This document shows positions 25,561 to 37,470 of a stretch of 64,000 bases of DNA, piece by piece. Made by a program: the position numbers and the translations under genes. The stretch is taken from contig NZ_FXUT01000009.1 in the NCBI RefSeq assembly GCF_900183385.1, positions 60,324 through 124,323 of the forward strand. Reading direction: 5' to 3'. Numbering within the stretch: position 1 is the stretch's first letter; every line of letters starts with the position of its first letter. The notes beneath the pieces were generated by a model, which worked only from the letters and a program-made list of their open reading frames with translations, was not told where the DNA came from and searched no databases. The stretch comes from Listeria costaricensis (GTDB lineage: Bacteria > Bacillota > Bacilli > Lactobacillales > Listeriaceae).

Positions 25561-26883
25561 CTAGAAATCAAGATCAAGCGCATCATGGGCTGCTTGGCGG
25601 GAAGAAATCTGCGCTTCTTGTTTCACTAAACTGCGTTCATACATTTTGAAGAATGGATAGTACATCAAAACGGCTGCGGCAAGTACGAAAATGATCAAAA
25701 CGATTGCACGCCAGTCCATTGTTGCCAGATATTGTGCAAGCGGGATTGGTGTACCGCCGACATTGGCGATTGGCGGACGAACCCAGCCAAGGTGGAAGAC
25801 GAACCATTGACACACGGCAATGATTGGCGTTCCGAAAACAAACGGAATGAACAGGTACGGGTTATAACAGATTGGCAAACCGAACACGACCGGCTCGGAA
25901 ATTGTGAAGATTGCCGGGACGACGGATGCCTTTCCGACCGCTTTTAGTTCGCGCGACTTGCTGAATAGCGCCAAGAGGACGAGTGCGCCTGTAATTCCTG
26001 AACCTGAGAAGCCCATGAAGTAGTCCCAGAAGTTTGGTGCAAAAACGTGCGGGATTGGTTCGCCGGCTGCATATGCGGCTGCGTTTTGTCCCAGATATTG
26101 TGTCATGAATGGCATAACGAAGCCGACAAGGATCGCGTAACCATTCAGCCCGATAAACCAGAACAGCATTTCTAGGAAACAGATTAGGAAAACTGCATAT
26201 GGTGTATCGATACTATTGATCGCAGGTGCCAGTAAGGTGGTGAATACTTCTGGCAGAATCTGACCCTCGCTGACACTTTGAATCCCGATGCTAATCAACA
26301 CGGCACTGAACAAAATGACTACGAGCGGAACGATGGCTTCAAAGGTTTGCGCAATTCCATCTGGCAGTCCTTTGATACGAATCGTGATTTTCTTTTTCAT
26401 AAATAGGTGGATAATTTCAACGGTTACCAGTGAAGAAAAGATGGCGATAAACAGACCACGTGAATCTAAGAATCCTGTTTGTAAACTCCCATCAACAAAC
26501 TTTGTATTCAAGACTAGCGTTGCCATAACGGAACCGATGATACTGTGCAAAATCGGCACGTTCAACTGTTTCGCGTGATTGTAAGAAATGGTAACTGCGG
26601 CATAGACGGACAAGAGGCCAAAGGTGAATTGGAATGGCAAATTGAGCAATTCAGCGTTATTCACAAAGAAATCTTTAATTGCCGTTCCATCTGGAAACAT
26701 ATTCCCAATGGCTGAAATAATCAGTGAGAATGAGCCGATGATCAAAACTGAAATCAGGGCGATCATCCCGTTTTTGATTGACTGGATGTGGCGCTGACGT
26801 TCAATTTTTGCTGCAATCGGTTCAAAATACCTTTCCATGAAGGCAATGAAGCGGTCCATCAGTGAAGCTTTCTCTTTTGACAT
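25561..26883 (-). CDS. PTS lactose/cellobiose-family IIC permease
   Basis: The 440-residue protein is the membrane channel of a Lac/Cel-type PTS. Around ten hydrophobic segments are visible, with the family segments FWFIGLNGYAILVGFVMPF, NFWDYFMGFSGSGITGAL and TISEPVVFGLPICYNPY, the last being the most conserved part of CelB-type proteins. The ATG follows AAAAAAGGAGGAACAATC. It takes up the sugar as its phosphate with the IIA and IIB proteins encoded upstream. The substrate is not readable; beta-linked disaccharides and chito-oligosaccharides are typical for the family. Confidence 0.93.
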   Translation of the reverse strand: MSKEKASLMDRFIAFMERYFEPIAAKIERQRHIQSIKNGMIALISVLIIGSFSLIISAIGNMFPDGTAIKDFFVNNAELLNLPFQFTFGLLSVYAAVTISYNHAKQLNVPILHSIIGSVMATLVLNTKFVDGSLQTGFLDSRGLFIAIFSSLVTVEIIHLFMKKKITIRIKGLPDGIAQTFEAIVPLVVILFSAVLISIGIQSVSEGQILPEVFTTLLAPAINSIDTPYAVFLICFLEMLFWFIGLNGYAILVGFVMPFMTQYLGQNAAAYAAGEPIPHVFAPNFWDYFMGFSGSGITGALVLLALFSKSRELKAVGKASVVPAIFTISEPVVFGLPICYNPYLFIPFVFGTPIIAVCQWFVFHLGWVRPPIANVGGTPIPLAQYLATMDWRAIVLIIFVLAAAVLMYYPFFKMYERSLVKQEAQISSRQAAHDALDLDF

Positions 26884-26917
26884 GATTGTTCCTCCTTTTT
26901 TTAACGGGCAAGGGTGA

Positions 26918-27265
26918 TCATTTTGCTGCTTGTCCTGTTGTTTTCAGGATGATCGCATCTTTTAAAATATTGGCGCCATTTACTGTGCCATAATCTTTCG
27001 TATCGATTACTTGGATTGGTTTTCCAGCTTCATTTGTAATTTCTGTCAGCATTTTCAGCTGGTGCTTGATTTGCGGGCCGACCATTACAACATCAAAGTC
27101 ATTCACATATTCGCGCAGTTCGCCAGCCGGATGGGCTTCAATGCGAATATCCGTATTCTTCAATTTTTCACTTCCTGCTGCAATTTCTTTCATTTTGGTC
27201 ACCATGACTCCTGTAGAAGCGCCAAGGTTGCATACTAGTAATACGTGTAAACGATCCATTTCCAT
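26918..27265 (-). CDS. PTS lactose/cellobiose-family IIB component
   Basis: A 115-residue IIB protein. The phosphorylated Cys is in LLVCNLGASTGVMV near residue 12, a slightly unusual loop compared with the common CxxGMST form. Later segments VVMVGPQIKHQL and PIQVIDTKDYGTVNG match the family. The ATG follows AGGAGGAGAAAATC. It lies between the IIA and IIC genes. Confidence 0.9.
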   Translation of the reverse strand: MEMDRLHVLLVCNLGASTGVMVTKMKEIAAGSEKLKNTDIRIEAHPAGELREYVNDFDVVMVGPQIKHQLKMLTEITNEAGKPIQVIDTKDYGTVNGANILKDAIILKTTGQAAK

Positions 27266-27277
27266 GATTTTCTCCTC

Positions 27278-27592
27278 CTATTTTGCTTGCTTTAATTCTT
27301 CATACATATCGATCATTTCGCGAATCAGGGTTGAGGCGAGGATTGTATTCATCAAGGTATCTTGTGCATGGACAAGCAGGACGGAAAATTCGGTTGCCTC
27401 GCCCCGTGTTTCCTGTACCATTAATTCTGTCTGCACCCGGTGCGCTTCGTTCATCAGGGAGTCTGCTTCTTGAAGTTTACGCTCCATTTCCTCGTGTTCT
27501 CCTTGTTTCGCTAAGTGAAGCGCTTCCACCAACTGGGAAAAAGAATCCCCTGCGAGTGAAATTAGTGAAAATGCTGCTTGTTCTGTTTTCAT
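27278..27592 (-). CDS. PTS lactose/cellobiose-family IIA component
   Basis: A 104-residue helical IIA protein that works as a trimer. The motif LLVHAQDTLMNTILAS carries the phosphorylated His, and EAHRVQTELMVQE is the second conserved segment. The start MKTEQAAFSLI is used; the frame runs six codons further upstream into the end of the regulator gene. It is the first enzyme gene after the regulator and begins 15 bases before that gene's end, so translation is likely coupled. Confidence 0.88.
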   Translation of the reverse strand: MKTEQAAFSLISLAGDSFSQLVEALHLAKQGEHEEMERKLQEADSLMNEAHRVQTELMVQETRGEATEFSVLLVHAQDTLMNTILASTLIREMIDMYEELKQAK

Positions 27593-27606
27593 TCGATTAC
27601 CTTCTC

Positions 27607-29616
27607 TCATTCATAAATAGCTGACTGCACATCATGATAGATATCACGAGCGGATTTCATCATGACAAGCCGATTGACTTTTTCTTCGTTTAACACAAAC
27701 TTGACGAGCTGCTCGACTAGCTTGCGCGTTTCCGGGCTTTTGAATGCCAATGTGAAGATCAACCGTACGGGTTCCTCATAGCGGTCGTAAAACAAGACCC
27801 CTTCTTCCAAAATCGTAACGGCCATACTGTCACGAATGACACCATCTTCCGGGCCGGCATGAGCCAGTACAACTCCCGGCGAGACGACCATATAAGGCCC
27901 GAATTCTTTAAAGTTATGGATAATTTTTTCATAAAACTGCTCGGTGACATAGCCCTGCTCCTCCAAATGGCTGGTCCCGATCCGAACTGCTTTTCGCCAA
28001 GTGGGCATATCTTTCACCTGAATAACGGATGCTTCGTCAAATGCGACCGTCGGCAGATCATGTTTTCCCGCTTGCTGATTTTTAGTCAGACATTCCAGCA
28101 GATCGAGTTCTAATTTGCTCAGATTGGTGATTTGGGCATTTTCGCTGATAATTTTCATGATTTCACTGAACTTGTCGATCATCTGCTCCTCATTTTTGAC
28201 CAGCTTCATTTGAAAATGTTCCTGCAGCAGTTTCATATCTTCTTTTTGCAAATACGGGTGGATTCGGAGCAAGCGTTTGGAGTGCACATCCGGAATATCC
28301 ACTGTTGCGATCACATAGTCGTAAGCTTTCATCGCCGCCGGGTCAAACTTATGCAGCGATGTCGTATCAATCTCGGAAAATTCAAAGAGCTGATCAAGCT
28401 GGACGCGCAGCATGTTCGATACTGCCATTCCCGCCGCACAGACAATCAGAAGGGACGGCTTGGTGTGGCTGACCTGCTTGCGTTCCAATTCAGATGCAAA
28501 GTAAATCGCCAAAAAGGAAATTTCCTGTGCGCTGATTGAAAACTGAAATTCGTCTTCCAGCTCGGCACAAATGCGCTTTGTTGTAATAAAAATCTCTTTG
28601 TTTTCCCGCATGAACTCACTGAAAATCGGGTTGGCAATGGACACTCCTGCCCGCAGCCGCTTGATCATCAGGCTGATATGAGCGGAAATTTGTTCAAAAA
28701 AGACTTGATTATCTGTTAAAAAATCCTGATGATAAATTTCACCCATTTTGATACAGAGACGACCGGCAAAATGTTTCACCAGCGCCACCTGTCCGGCATT
28801 CTTGAATTGTTTCACAAGGCCAATAATCTTTTCGAGTGCGGCATCTAAAGGGGTGCCGTGATTCTTCCAAGATTGGAATTTAAATGTTGTATCATTATGA
28901 TGACATTTCAATAAAACGGAAAGAATGGTCAAGTAAAGCTGATCATCCACAGTTCTGTTCAGGTCCTGCGTGATCGCCTCGCCTTCTGCTACAACCTCCG
29001 CGAGCAAATCCAGTTCAAATAAATTGTAGAAAAACAGCTCGCCTTTTTTTGACAAACTCTGCTCTGACTCGAGAAACTGATAAAACTCGCGAATGTTCAC
29101 TGCGCTAAGAAAACGCCGTGCAAACAGGACGCTTTTGGTCATCAATTCGCCTTCGATCAGATAGCCGATGCGTGGTTTATGTGTGAGTGTCAAATTGCTC
29201 AAGAATACTTCGCCTTCAAGCGCGCGCAAATGATTGATGACGGAGGTTCTTGAAATGAAGAGCGTCTCCTCAAAATACTGAATGGAAATCGGTGTCTCCA
29301 TCAGCAGCAGTTTCAAAAAGATAAACTGCTCGATCTCTTCGGGGGCATATTTGTAGGTCTCAGGTGTAATGCGCTGATTGAACTGTGCAAACAACGTGCG
29401 GACACGCGGCCGATTGTCCACCATGACTCCTTTACGGGGATGTCGGATGAGTGGATTCTCCTTTTCGGCATTCAAAAAGCGATCGATTTTGGTCAAACTG
29501 TAACGGATGTTTCTTTCAGTTGTTTGGACTTCCTTTGCCAGACTTTTGATTTTGATAAAATCTTCCTGTTGCAAAAGCAGATCCAAAACGACGATACAGC
29601 GTTTATCCAATTTCAT
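27607..29616 (-). CDS. PRD-containing transcription regulator (BglG/MtlR type) of the second PTS operon
   Basis: A 669-residue PTS-responsive regulator. It has an N-terminal HTH (LAKEVQTTERNIRYSLTKI), a second HTH (FEETLFISRTSVINHLRAL), two PRDs at about 175-400 with conserved His residues (LVKHFAGRLCIKMGEIYH), a IIB-like domain with Cys in LLIVCAAGMAVSNML, and a C-terminal IIA-like domain with His in PGVVLAHAGPEDG. It begins the operon and probably activates it when its PTS substrate is present. I use the ATG preceded by CAGGTGAAGAAA; the frame extends three codons more. It is only distantly related to the regulator at 19.2-21.3 kb. Confidence 0.88.
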   Translation of the reverse strand: MKLDKRCIVVLDLLLQQEDFIKIKSLAKEVQTTERNIRYSLTKIDRFLNAEKENPLIRHPRKGVMVDNRPRVRTLFAQFNQRITPETYKYAPEEIEQFIFLKLLLMETPISIQYFEETLFISRTSVINHLRALEGEVFLSNLTLTHKPRIGYLIEGELMTKSVLFARRFLSAVNIREFYQFLESEQSLSKKGELFFYNLFELDLLAEVVAEGEAITQDLNRTVDDQLYLTILSVLLKCHHNDTTFKFQSWKNHGTPLDAALEKIIGLVKQFKNAGQVALVKHFAGRLCIKMGEIYHQDFLTDNQVFFEQISAHISLMIKRLRAGVSIANPIFSEFMRENKEIFITTKRICAELEDEFQFSISAQEISFLAIYFASELERKQVSHTKPSLLIVCAAGMAVSNMLRVQLDQLFEFSEIDTTSLHKFDPAAMKAYDYVIATVDIPDVHSKRLLRIHPYLQKEDMKLLQEHFQMKLVKNEEQMIDKFSEIMKIISENAQITNLSKLELDLLECLTKNQQAGKHDLPTVAFDEASVIQVKDMPTWRKAVRIGTSHLEEQGYVTEQFYEKIIHNFKEFGPYMVVSPGVVLAHAGPEDGVIRDSMAVTILEEGVLFYDRYEEPVRLIFTLAFKSPETRKLVEQLVKFVLNEEKVNRLVMMKSARDIYHDVQSAIYE

Positions 29617-29904
29617 TTTCTTCACCTGCCAACTTTCTATACTTAGCTTACAATTAAATTGATAGGGCTTACAATTAGCTATATAACAAATTTTGTCGCA
29701 AAGTCACGACAATTTTTCCGTTTCGATTTATTGTAGCATCCAGAAGGCAGTCAGCAGTATAGGGCGTTGGATGCAAAAGGAAGATACATGTGCAGTTTGT
29801 ATACAACGAAAGTATTATAAATTTTTTGTAAAGCAGGCCTAAAAATGTTGAAATCAGGGTATAAAAATTTTGAAGGGGTATCAAAGACGAGAGGATGAGA
29901 AAAC

Positions 29905-30369
29905 ATGGCAACTTACACACGTATTCTAGTCGGAGTTGACGGATCGAACGAAGCAGAAGCGGCCCTTAGACGTGGCATCAAACTAGCCAAAACTGACGGC
30001 GCAACACTTGGCATTGGTTTTGTAGCTGACGTCCGCCGCATTGCCCCACTGATCGATTATGAACAAACCTATGCCAAAAAGGCGAAAGCTTACGGAGAAG
30101 AGCTGGTTGAAATTTACCGAAATGAAGCGGAACGAGCAGGCGTCGAACATGTGGAAACATTTGTCCACTTTGGAACGCCGAAATCCACACTGGTCCGTAA
30201 AATCGCTAAAAACTTTGAACCGGATCTGATGCTGGTCGGCTCGACAGGTCTGACGGCTACAGAGCAGTTCTTACTGGGCAGTGTTTCAGAATATGTAGCG
30301 GGACATGCGCCTTGTGATGTGATTATTGTTCGTGGAAAAGCTTGGAACGCGCGGAAGGATGAGGTTTAA
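29905..30369 (+). CDS. Universal stress protein (UspA family)
   Basis: The 154-residue protein is one of few on the plus strand. It begins MATYTRILVGVDGSNEAEAAL and ends with the ATP-binding motif VGSTGLTATEQFLLGSVS (Gly-x2-Gly-x9-Gly-Ser), so it belongs to the nucleotide-binding branch of the family. These cytoplasmic dimers help survival under stress; the detailed role is unclear. GAGAGGATGAGAAAAC is the ribosome site. Upstream, two GGGTAT hexamers resemble sigma-B -10 elements, but I cannot place a matching -35. It is followed by a strong terminator and stands alone. Confidence 0.92.
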   Translation: MATYTRILVGVDGSNEAEAALRRGIKLAKTDGATLGIGFVADVRRIAPLIDYEQTYAKKAKAYGEELVEIYRNEAERAGVEHVETFVHFGTPKSTLVRKIAKNFEPDLMLVGSTGLTATEQFLLGSVSEYVAGHAPCDVIIVRGKAWNARKDEV

Positions 30370-30515
30370 ACGGAGGCTGCGCTTTCGATAGAAGTTGAGT
30401 GATTAGACTGCTTGTTGCCTGTTTTTTGGTGGGGGATAAGTGGTCTAATTTTTATTGAAAGAATGGCGGATATATTTCGGATTGTAACGATCACCAACTG
30501 TAAAAATGACAAAAA

Positions 30516-30556
30516 ATAAAATCCACCCCTAAGCTTGACGGCTGGGTGGATTTTAT
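30516..30556. terminator. Terminator after the universal stress gene
   Basis: A perfect 13-bp stem (ATAAAATCCACCC and its complement) with a 15-base loop, AT-rich at the base on both sides, can act in both directions. The stretch 30370-30780 otherwise contains no gene I can support; a 243-base frame on the minus strand has no ribosome site and no recognisable product. Confidence 0.85.
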
Positions 30557-30780
30557 ATAATCCAAAAATGGCTGTCACCATCTTAAATGGTGCTTGCTTG
30601 AGAGACATGTTTGCGCATGGCTCTCTTCTTTTTTTACTATACTTGTATATTATAAAATTGTAAACCTAGGTTTATATCAAGCGACCTATTTATACTAAAT
30701 GCCGCTCCTATCGTGATGATGTTCTAGAGTTGCTGAAAAGTTGCCGATTGGATGCGGTCTGGCAGAAATTGTATTTAATC

Positions 30781-30822
30781 AAAAACGGAAATCAAATTTA
30801 TCACAACTCGATTTCCGTTTTT
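30781..30822 (-). terminator. Terminator after the raffinose-synthase-like gene
   Basis: A perfect 13-bp stem (AAAAACGGAAATC and its complement) with a 16-base loop ends just before the stop codon of the GH36-like gene on the minus strand side. A run of T forms the far arm. It closes the lacI transcription unit. Confidence 0.85.
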
Positions 30823-30827
30823 CGTCT

Positions 30828-32843
30828 TTAAAAATTCAATTGGATTTCCGTTTGGCCGGCCGTTGCAGGCAGCGACAGCATGTACTGATGTGGTGCCATT
30901 TCCCGCGCGCGATTGGCGGCTTTTCCGTTGATTTTAATCTCAACTGGCTCAGTTTCAGCATAGAAAACGAAATCGCCGCTTTCCTTTAGGGTGATCGTTA
31001 AGCCGTTCGCCTCTTCGCGCAAACTAGTGATTGCATGGGATGGTAAATATTTTTCAGCCAAGCCAATTGGGGTTGCTGTTTTTCCCTGTTCAAGCAGCGT
31101 ATATAATTTTACTTCATACGGGTTAAGTTCGATCGTCTGCCCTGCTATCGGCCATATGCTCGCCTTTTGTTCAAAATATTCATAGGCCAGCACCTGCTGC
31201 GGATTGTCCGGTAGCGTGTGCTTGCAAGTCTGATCTGTTAAATTGAACACTGCGACAATCTGGGTATCGCCGACTGTACTGACCAGTTTGATCACACCCT
31301 CTGTCGGGTCCTGATATAGATGGTCGACTGTTGGACGTCCGGGCCTGTCGCAACGCACGAGCTGTCCATCTTGATAGACAAGTGGCCGAATAATGGCCGT
31401 ACTCGAAGCATCAAGTTTATCGCTGATGTAGATGGGGCCGCCGCTCATCACGCGCAGCACCGCATGCCTTTTTGCATCAAACTGTTCCGACCAGAACATA
31501 TCCCAGTCAGGCTGAAAATCATTCGCATATGTGAGGCTGTTGTAAACATTTTGCAGTAGATGCTCAGTAAATCCGGCATGCTCGGTTGGCAGAAAGTCAT
31601 CACTCGTGCGAATGATACCATTTTTTTGATGATGCCAGAAATTTTCGACGGCCATTCCCATGCAATGAATCACCGCAGAATCGAAGTGTAGCGCAGCAGC
31701 AGTTTCATGCGCTTTATGAACACCATGTGCCACCTGTCCGATTGCCTGCGCCTCACGATAATGATTTTGCAGGGCGCTTTGTCCGTCCGTTTTGACAAAA
31801 TCAATCCCTTGCTGGCGAAGATAACGATACCACTTGTCCCAAAATTGCAAGCCTTTTTCCCATGAAGGATCTGGCACATGTTTGCCGCGCGGTGTGGCCA
31901 CTAACCCTGCTGGCTCGTTTTGAAAGAGCTGCTTGGAAATGCCGCCCCAGTAGCCCGCAAGCGTGTGCCAGACGCCGACCTGTTCAACACCATAGTTTTG
32001 CTTCAAATCGGCAATCAGTGGAGCAAATCCTCGGGGAAATTTCACCCTGTCTTCCTCTAGTTGCAGCAATTCTTCCCGTTCCGTGAGCAGCCAGCCGTCA
32101 TCGATCAGCATCCATTTAACCGGAATCTTCTTTTCCTGAAACTCTGCTGCTTTTGCCAGAATGCCGGCTTCACTTACCTCTTTATAAAAAGCATCCCAGC
32201 TGCACCAGCCAAGATAGCCAAATGTCGAGACGTTCGGCCGCGTTTGAGTCGCACAGCCAAGTTCGGCACGCGCTTTATCAAATACACTGGCGCTCAGTTG
32301 ATAAAAATCGTCCCCGCTTCCACCGAATAGCAGCCAATCCGAAAGCCGCTCATATCCGGTAAAATTAGGCGTCACCTGCGCCAAAAGCCCATTTTCCGCC
32401 CCTCGCAAAACCGTCTTGCTCTTTTCGCCGCTGACCGCTGTGAGCAGCTGATGGCCCCGTTCTTTTTGTGCAAAAACAGTGACGGTATCAGCCGGAATCT
32501 CTTGACTATCTGCACAAAAGTACGGCCGCGTCCACCAGTAATTAAAATGGCTGAGCGACAAGAACCGCAGCGACTTTTCGAGGAAGGCCAGTTGAAAAGT
32601 GATCGCCGCTTCACGCGCAAACCCATAATTCGCTCGGCAGGAAGTGTTCGACAGTTGGCAATCATAATGAATGCCAAAAAAATCGTCCGTTTTCGTCACA
32701 ACGACTTGGCAAAACGCCACTTGCTCCACATTGGTTGTGTCAAAGATGAAGGTGATTTTTTCATTTTCCGCTCGACATTCAGCCTGCTTTAAATAGACCT
32801 CACTGCCGTCATCAAGCTGAAGATGTATTTGGTTGATTTCCAT
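30828..32843 (-). CDS. GH36-related enzyme of the raffinose synthase family
   Basis: The 671-residue protein has the catalytic barrel of the raffinose-synthase / alkaline alpha-galactosidase group of clan GH-D: FGYLGWCSWDAFYKEVS at residues about 210-226, KWMLIDDGWLL, GIDFVKTDGQSAL with the putative nucleophile Asp, and NGIIRTSDDFLPTEH with the putative acid/base Asp. The N-terminal half is a beta-sandwich, and the C-terminal 150 residues form a small beta domain. No signal peptide is present, so it acts on imported oligosaccharide. It probably releases or transfers alpha-linked galactose, or a related sugar. It lies 37 bases after lacI and shares its transcription unit. The family is best known from plants; bacterial members are less studied. 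Confidence 0.82.
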   Translation of the reverse strand: MEINQIHLQLDDGSEVYLKQAECRAENEKITFIFDTTNVEQVAFCQVVVTKTDDFFGIHYDCQLSNTSCRANYGFAREAAITFQLAFLEKSLRFLSLSHFNYWWTRPYFCADSQEIPADTVTVFAQKERGHQLLTAVSGEKSKTVLRGAENGLLAQVTPNFTGYERLSDWLLFGGSGDDFYQLSASVFDKARAELGCATQTRPNVSTFGYLGWCSWDAFYKEVSEAGILAKAAEFQEKKIPVKWMLIDDGWLLTEREELLQLEEDRVKFPRGFAPLIADLKQNYGVEQVGVWHTLAGYWGGISKQLFQNEPAGLVATPRGKHVPDPSWEKGLQFWDKWYRYLRQQGIDFVKTDGQSALQNHYREAQAIGQVAHGVHKAHETAAALHFDSAVIHCMGMAVENFWHHQKNGIIRTSDDFLPTEHAGFTEHLLQNVYNSLTYANDFQPDWDMFWSEQFDAKRHAVLRVMSGGPIYISDKLDASSTAIIRPLVYQDGQLVRCDRPGRPTVDHLYQDPTEGVIKLVSTVGDTQIVAVFNLTDQTCKHTLPDNPQQVLAYEYFEQKASIWPIAGQTIELNPYEVKLYTLLEQGKTATPIGLAEKYLPSHAITSLREEANGLTITLKESGDFVFYAETEPVEIKINGKAANRAREMAPHQYMLSLPATAGQTEIQLNF

Positions 32844-32880
32844 TTGTATCCTCCTATTTTTTAATAAAAGGACACCCGAT

Positions 32881-33894
32881 TTACGGGATTCTTCTTGAAA
32901 TGCTGGACCGCTCGACTAAGTGATACGGCATGTATGTGGCCTTCTGCGTGATTTCACCCGTTTCGATTTGCTGTTTGAGAAGCCTCATTGCCTCTTCGCC
33001 GATTAAAACTGGATCCTGTTTGACCGTTGTGAGCTGCGGCCGGATCACATGGGCGATTTCCGAATCATCAAATCCTGAAATGGAAATATCATCCGGCACG
33101 TTATATTGATTTTTTTCAGTCAAAAAGTCAATTGCTCCTACCGCCATTAAATCTGAGGCCGCCACGATTCCCGTGACCTTCTCCGTTGCCGCCATGATTT
33201 TCTGCGCACAGCGATAACCATTTTGAATGGAATGAAAATCTCCTGCAAGCCATTCTTGCCGCACTTCGAGACCTGCATTCTCCATCGCCCGTTTGTAGCC
33301 GAGATAGCGGTCCTTACCAGTCGCCATATCATGTTCCGGTCCATGAATCATCCCAATTTTCGTATGTCCCTGCTGAATAAAATATCTGGTTACTTCATAC
33401 GAGGCTTGGAAATTATCAATTGTGATATATGGATAGGGTGTTTGTTCCACTTCCTGTCCAACAAAGACAGTGGGATACGTATTTTTTTCATAAAATTGCG
33501 CTAGTTTATCATTGAATTCTGTCAAAGAAAATATCACACCATCAACTTGCCGTTCACGAAACAATCTTAAACTCTCAATTTCCCGATCGAGATCTCCACC
33601 GGATGAAATGAACATCAGGCTGTATCCGCTCGCACGGCTCACTTTTTCAATACCTTCGATCAAGCTGGAAAAGAATGTATTCGAGATTCTTGGAATGATG
33701 ACACCGATCAGTTTGGTCGTTTTATTCACCAAGCCGCGTGCTAACATATTGGGCACAAATTCTTCTTCCTCAATGGCTGCTAAAACTCGTTCGCGCAGCT
33801 CCTTGCTGACCGGTTTGCTGTTGTTTAAAACTCGAGATACAGTGCTGACAGAAACATTTGCCTTTCTAGCAACATCACGAATTGATTTGGTCAT
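32881..33894 (-). CDS. LacI-family repressor of the glycan locus
   Basis: The 337-residue regulator has the N-terminal HTH SIRDVARKANVSVSTVSRVLNN (hinge helix VLAAIEEEEFVPNMLARGL) and a periplasmic-binding-like effector domain with IGVIIPRISNTFFSSLIEGI and ISGFDDSEIAHVIRP. LacI members bind CG-centred palindromes, and the locus carries several copies of GGAAAACGTTTTCC-like sites at its promoters, including one downstream of this gene's own promoter, so autoregulation and control of all three other units is likely. The inducer would be a sugar from the substrate. GAGGTGAATGA provides the start site. It is transcribed with the GH36-like gene. Confidence 0.92.
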   Translation of the reverse strand: MTKSIRDVARKANVSVSTVSRVLNNSKPVSKELRERVLAAIEEEEFVPNMLARGLVNKTTKLIGVIIPRISNTFFSSLIEGIEKVSRASGYSLMFISSGGDLDREIESLRLFRERQVDGVIFSLTEFNDKLAQFYEKNTYPTVFVGQEVEQTPYPYITIDNFQASYEVTRYFIQQGHTKIGMIHGPEHDMATGKDRYLGYKRAMENAGLEVRQEWLAGDFHSIQNGYRCAQKIMAATEKVTGIVAASDLMAVGAIDFLTEKNQYNVPDDISISGFDDSEIAHVIRPQLTTVKQDPVLIGEEAMRLLKQQIETGEITQKATYMPYHLVERSSISRRIP

Positions 33895-33916
33895 TCATTC
33901 ACCTCATTTTTTGTTA

Positions 33917-33931
33917 AGCAATCGTTTTCCT
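33917..33931 (-). promoter_or_regulatory. LacI operator at the lacI promoter
   Basis: GCAATCGTTTTCC, centred on CG, is a variant of the GGAAAACGTTTTCC palindrome found at the other promoters of the locus. It lies just downstream of the -10 element, where a bound repressor would block the lacI unit. Confidence 0.6.
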
Positions 33932-33936
33932 ACCTT

Positions 33937-33965
33937 ATAATATCACACCCCATTCTTGTTTTAAA
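33937..33965 (-). promoter_or_regulatory. Promoter of lacI and the GH36-like gene
   Basis: TTTAAA (33960-33965) and TATTAT (33937-33942) are separated by 17 bases on the minus strand. The -35 is weak, but spacing and position are right, and an operator follows directly. Confidence 0.55.
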
Positions 33966-33991
33966 GCTTTCGTTTTTCAGCACCAAAGCCG

Positions 33992-37410
<3,419 letters not shown>

Positions 37411-37429
37411 AATCGACACTCCTATAAAA

Positions 37430-37463
37430 GCGGCATTTGACATGACTCGCTGCCAAATGCCGC
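37430..37463 (-). terminator. Leaky terminator/stabilising hairpin after the binding-protein gene
   Basis: A perfect 10-bp stem (GCGGCATTTG and its complement) with a 14-base loop lies between the solute-binding-protein gene and the next gene. On the minus strand TTTTAT follows, and then the ribosome site of the next gene. Such hairpins commonly lower expression of later genes and protect the 3' end of the binding-protein message. Confidence 0.75.
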
Positions 37464-37470
37464 ATGTGTA

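Noticed and set aside
29840..29890. Sigma-B promoter before the universal stress gene
   Set aside because: Two GGGTAT hexamers look right for the -10, but no GTTT-type -35 lies 13-15 bases upstream of either.
30366..30608. 80-codon minus-strand frame after the universal stress gene
   Set aside because: It crosses the strong terminator at 30516-30556, has no ribosome site and no recognisable product.
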